A stretch of 64,000 nt of DNA from Paeniglutamicibacter psychrophenolicus (GTDB lineage Bacteria; Actinomycetota; Actinomycetes; Actinomycetales; Micrococcaceae), in assembly GCF_017876575.1 (NCBI RefSeq), contig NZ_JAGIOE010000001.1, forward strand, positions 3,204,443 to 3,268,442, written 5' to 3'. Below the pieces are notes generated by a model. The model was not told the DNA's origin. It did no database searches and saw nothing but the letters and a program-made list of their open reading frames with translations. Shown piece after piece: positions 61,401-64,000 of this stretch. Position 1 is the stretch's first letter. Every line of letters starts with the position of its first letter. Made by a program: the position numbers and the translations under genes.

Positions 61401-62288
61401 GTGAGTACCCAAGACACCACGACCCCGAAGCTGATCGAGCTGCTGGACCTCTCCGGCGATCCCGAGGCCCGCACCGACGAGGACATCTTCGTCGGCCACA
61501 CCCCGCCCCAGGCCCGGAACCGCGTCTTTGGCGGCCAGGTGCTCGGCCAGGCGGTGATGGCCGCCTCCAAGACCATCGAGGAGGCGCGCCCGATCCATTC
61601 GATGCACGGATACTTCCTGCGCGCCGGGGACGCGAGCCTGCCGATCACCTTCGGGGTGCAGCGGCTGCGCGACGGGCGCTCGTTTTCCGCCCGGCGGGTC
61701 CACGCCTACCAGAACGGTGTGCCGATCCTCTCGATGATCGCTTCCTTCCAGGCGTACGCCGAGGGCCTCGACCACCAGGATGCCATGCCCGAGGGCGTCC
61801 CGGATCCCGAGTCGCTGCCCACCACCGCCGAGCTGATCGGCGGCCTGGACCACCCGGTGGCCAAGGAGTACGCGTTCGACAGGCCCTTCGACATCCGATA
61901 CATCAGCGAGCCGCTCTTCCTCAAGGGCCCCGCGGACCGTCCGGCAACCAACGCGGTGTGGATGAAGACCAACTCCGCCATGCCCGATGACGACGCCATG
62001 CACCGTGCCGCACTGGCCTATGCCAGCGACTACACGCTGCTGGAGCCGGTGCTGCGCCGCCACGGTCTGACCTGGATCACCCCCGGCATGTCCGTGGCCA
62101 GCCTTGACCACGCGATGTGGTGGCACCGTCCGTTCCGTGTCGATGAGTGGCTGCTGTACGTCCAGGAATCCCCCAGCGCCTCCGGTGCCCGGGGGCTCGC
62201 CACCGGGCGGATCTTCAACCGCGCCGGGGAACTGGTGGCCATTGTCGCCCAGGAAGGCATGATCCGCCTGCCCCAGGACGAAGACTAG
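61401..62288 (+). CDS. tesB: acyl-CoA thioesterase II
   Basis: The 295-residue double hot-dog thioesterase hydrolyses medium and long acyl-CoAs. The segments ARNRVFGGQVLGQAVMAASKTI, HSMHGYFLRAGDASLPITF, RDGRSFSARRVHAYQ and the C-terminal SLDHAMWWHRPFRVDEWLLY, with the conserved Asp, follow TesB. It starts at GTG 61401 with AAGGAG eight bases upstream; the longer frame before it has no signal. A bidirectional terminator follows. Confidence 0.93.
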   Translation: MSTQDTTTPKLIELLDLSGDPEARTDEDIFVGHTPPQARNRVFGGQVLGQAVMAASKTIEEARPIHSMHGYFLRAGDASLPITFGVQRLRDGRSFSARRVHAYQNGVPILSMIASFQAYAEGLDHQDAMPEGVPDPESLPTTAELIGGLDHPVAKEYAFDRPFDIRYISEPLFLKGPADRPATNAVWMKTNSAMPDDDAMHRAALAYASDYTLLEPVLRRHGLTWITPGMSVASLDHAMWWHRPFRVDEWLLYVQESPSASGARGLATGRIFNRAGELVAIVAQEGMIRLPQDED

Positions 62289-62320
62289 TCCCAGCGGCCG
62301 CCGCCGCCCACCCGCGGCCA

Positions 62321-62379
62321 AAAACAACAAAGGCCCGGATCCCGCCGGAATTTCTTCCAGCGGGATCCGGGCCTTTGTC
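62321..62379. terminator. bidirectional terminator between tesB and ettA
   Basis: A 19-pair stem (62328-62346 with 62361-62379) around a 14-base loop lies between the convergent genes. T-rich sequence follows on the minus strand and CCTTTGT on the plus strand. Confidence 0.88.
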
Positions 62380-62417
62380 GTGGACCGAACCGAGGCGCCC
62401 GAAAGGCGCGTCGGCTG

Positions 62418-64000
62418 CTAGTCGCGGGTCAGGCGGCGGTGGGTGACGCGGTGAGGCTTGGCAGCCTCCGGGCCCATGCGCTCGACCTTGTTGGCCTCGT
62501 AGGAATCGAAGTTGCCCTCGAACCAGTACCAGCTCGACGGATCCTCATCGGTGCCCTCGTAGGCCAGGATGTGGGTGGCAACCCGGTCCAGGAACCAGCG
62601 GTCGTGCGATACCACCACGGCGCAACCCGGGAATTCGAGCAGCGCGTTTTCCAGCGACGAGAGGGTTTCGACGTCGAGGTCGTTGGTCGGCTCATCAAGG
62701 AGCAGCAGGTTGCCACCCTGCTTGAGGGTCAGAGCCAGGTTCAAGCGGTTGCGCTCACCACCGGAGAGCACGCCTGCCTTCTTCTGCTGGTCCGGACCCT
62801 TGAAACCGAATGCCGAAACGTAGGCGCGCGTGGGAACCTCGACCTGGCCGACGTACATGTAGTCGTTCCCCTCGGAAACAACTTCCCACAGCGACTTTTC
62901 CGGGTCGATGCCGCCACGGTTCTGGTCGACGTAGGAGATCTTGACCGAGTCGCCGATCTTCAGCTCGCCGCCGTCGATCGGCTCCATGCCGACGATGGTC
63001 TTGAACAAGGTGGACTTGCCCACGCCGTTCGGGCCGATGACGCCGACGATGCCGTTTCGCGGCAGCGTGAAGGACAGGTTGTCGATCAACACCCGATCGC
63101 CGTAGCCCTTCTTCAGGTCCTTGGCCTCGATGACCAGGGAGCCAAGTCGCGGCCCTGCCGGGATCTGGATTTCCTCGAAGTCCAGCTTGCGGGTGCGCTC
63201 TGCTTCGGACGCCATTTCCTCGTAGCGTGCCAAACGGGCCTTGGACTTGGTCTGGCGGCCCTTGGCGTTGGAGCGAACCCATTCGAGTTCTTCGGTCAGG
63301 CGCTTGGCAAGCTTCTGGTCCTTCTTGCCCTGGACCTCGAGGCGCTCGCGCTTCTTGTCCAGGTACGTGGAGTAGTTTCCCTCGTACGGGATCAGGCGCC
63401 CACGGTCGACCTCGGCAATCCACTGGGCCACGTGGTCCAGGAAGTACCTATCGTGGGTCACTGCAAGGACGGCACCGTGGTAGGCCTGCAGGTGCTGTTC
63501 GAGCCACGACACGGACTCGGCGTCCAAGTGGTTGGTGGGCTCATCGAGCAGCAGCAGGTCGGGCTTCTGCAGGAGCAGCTTGCACAACGCCACGCGGCGG
63601 CGCTCGCCACCGGAGAGATGTGAAACCGGTGAGTCGCCCGGTGGGCACTGCAGGGCATCCATGGCCTGTTCGAGCTGGGAGTCGATGTCCCACGCGTCGG
63701 CCGTGTCGATGGCTTCCTGCAGGTGTCCCATTTCCTCGAGCAGCACGTCGAAATCTGCGCCGTCTTGGGCCATCTCTTCGGAGATCTCGTTGAATCGGGT
63801 GATCTTTTCATAGATCTCCCCGACGCCTTCCTGGACGTTGCCCAGAACGGTCTTTTCTTCGTTCAGCGGCGGTTCCTGCAACAGGATTCCAACGCTGTAT
63901 CCCGGGCTGAGGCGTGCCTCGCCGTTGGAGGGTATGTCCAACCCCGCCATGATCTTCAGGATCGTGGACTTGCCGGCACCGTTCGGTCCAACCACGCCAA
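62418..64000 (-). CDS. ettA: energy-dependent translational throttle EttA (partial)
   Basis: About 527 residues are visible of this ABC-F ATPase, which binds the ribosomal E site and gates elongation according to ATP level. The 5' end lies beyond the window; the first visible motif is the Walker A GPNGAGKST. Both ABC domains are present, with LSGGERRRVALCKLLLQ and LSGGERNRLNLALTLKQ signatures. The linker has YEGNYSTYLDKKRERL, and the protein ends KPHRVTHRRLTRD. No membrane domain exists. Confidence 0.94.
   Translation of the reverse strand, partial: GVVGPNGAGKSTILKIMAGLDIPSNGEARLSPGYSVGILLQEPPLNEEKTVLGNVQEGVGEIYEKITRFNEISEEMAQDGADFDVLLEEMGHLQEAIDTADAWDIDSQLEQAMDALQCPPGDSPVSHLSGGERRRVALCKLLLQKPDLLLLDEPTNHLDAESVSWLEQHLQAYHGAVLAVTHDRYFLDHVAQWIAEVDRGRLIPYEGNYSTYLDKKRERLEVQGKKDQKLAKRLTEELEWVRSNAKGRQTKSKARLARYEEMASEAERTRKLDFEEIQIPAGPRLGSLVIEAKDLKKGYGDRVLIDNLSFTLPRNGIVGVIGPNGVGKSTLFKTIVGMEPIDGGELKIGDSVKISYVDQNRGGIDPEKSLWEVVSEGNDYMYVGQVEVPTRAYVSAFGFKGPDQQKKAGVLSGGERNRLNLALTLKQGGNLLLLDEPTNDLDVETLSSLENALLEFPGCAVVVSHDRWFLDRVATHILAYEGTDEDPSSWYWFEGNFDSYEANKVERMGPEAAKPHRVTHRRLTRD

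Noticed and set aside
1-64000. search for CRISPR arrays, transposases, integrases, toxin-antitoxin or phage genes
   Set aside because: None was seen. The tRNA genes show no attached integrase or direct repeat of their 3' ends nearby.

Overview
The window is about 64 kb of chromosomal DNA from a high-GC actinobacterium, most likely a member of the Micrococcaceae close to Arthrobacter or Paeniglutamicibacter. The evidence is the gene order (tRNA-Gly, tRNA-Pro, tig, clpP1, clpP2, clpX; rne, rplU, rpmA, obg, proB, proA, nadD, rsfS; ileS, folC, DUF4233, ndk), a mycothiol-type nitroreductase homologue, a DUF222/13E12 HNH protein, an actinobacterial translational T-box before ileS, and leaderless start sites of the TANNNT-N6-ATG kind. 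Names rest on reading motifs; no database was searched.

Layout. 1-4424: an FAD-linked oxidase, a cationic amino acid permease and a convergent quinone-reductase-like enzyme. 4860-16547 (minus strand): tRNA-Ala, rsfS, a tail-anchored Ala/Pro/Lys-rich protein, nadD, a 73-residue membrane protein, proA, proB, obg, rpmA, rplU and rne. 17118-19073: a VKOR protein, a DUF2809 protein and a RibD-C/DHFR-like reductase. 19385-25335 (minus): ndk, DUF4233, folC and ileS behind a T-box. 25476-28550: a DUF222 HNH protein, a small DUF898-like membrane protein and the decayed 3' end of an alpha/beta-hydrolase gene. 28553-41197 (minus): the sulfur-assimilation block. 41374-45860: a GH13 alpha-glucosidase and valS. 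46299-52001 (minus): an Rv2466c-like protein, clpX, clpP2, clpP1, tig, tRNA-Pro and tRNA-Gly. 52322-55843 (minus): nei, rpiB, a DUF1648 membrane protein and an aspartate-dehydrogenase-like gene. 56038-60536 (plus): pepN, an OsmC protein, an AlkD-like protein and a group II truncated globin. 60574-64000: a hypothetical protein, tesB and ettA, which runs off the window.

How the genes work together. The sulfur block carries ATP sulfurylase (cysD, cysN), an APS reductase with the CC/CxxC iron-sulfur ligands, ferredoxin-sulfite reductase, siroheme synthesis (a Met8-CobA fusion plus a CbiX-like chelatase) and an FprA-type ferredoxin-NADP reductase. It also has a sulfonate/nitrate-type ABC importer, but no APS kinase and no SsuD-type monooxygenase within the window. 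The tig-clpP1P2-clpX run is a protein folding and quality-control unit with a candidate ClgR operator upstream of clpP1. The ileS leader should tie isoleucyl-tRNA supply to translation of ileS, with folC (overlapping start), DUF4233 and ndk following.

Most of the window is conserved housekeeping DNA. I found no CRISPR array, prophage, transposase or clear defence island. The most useful non-routine points are the leaderless starts of DUF488, the SDR gene and sir; the hydrolase pseudogene; the missing resolving cysteine in the Rv2466c homologue; nadD without a conventional start codon long enough for the fold; and the T-box and ClgR-box signals.
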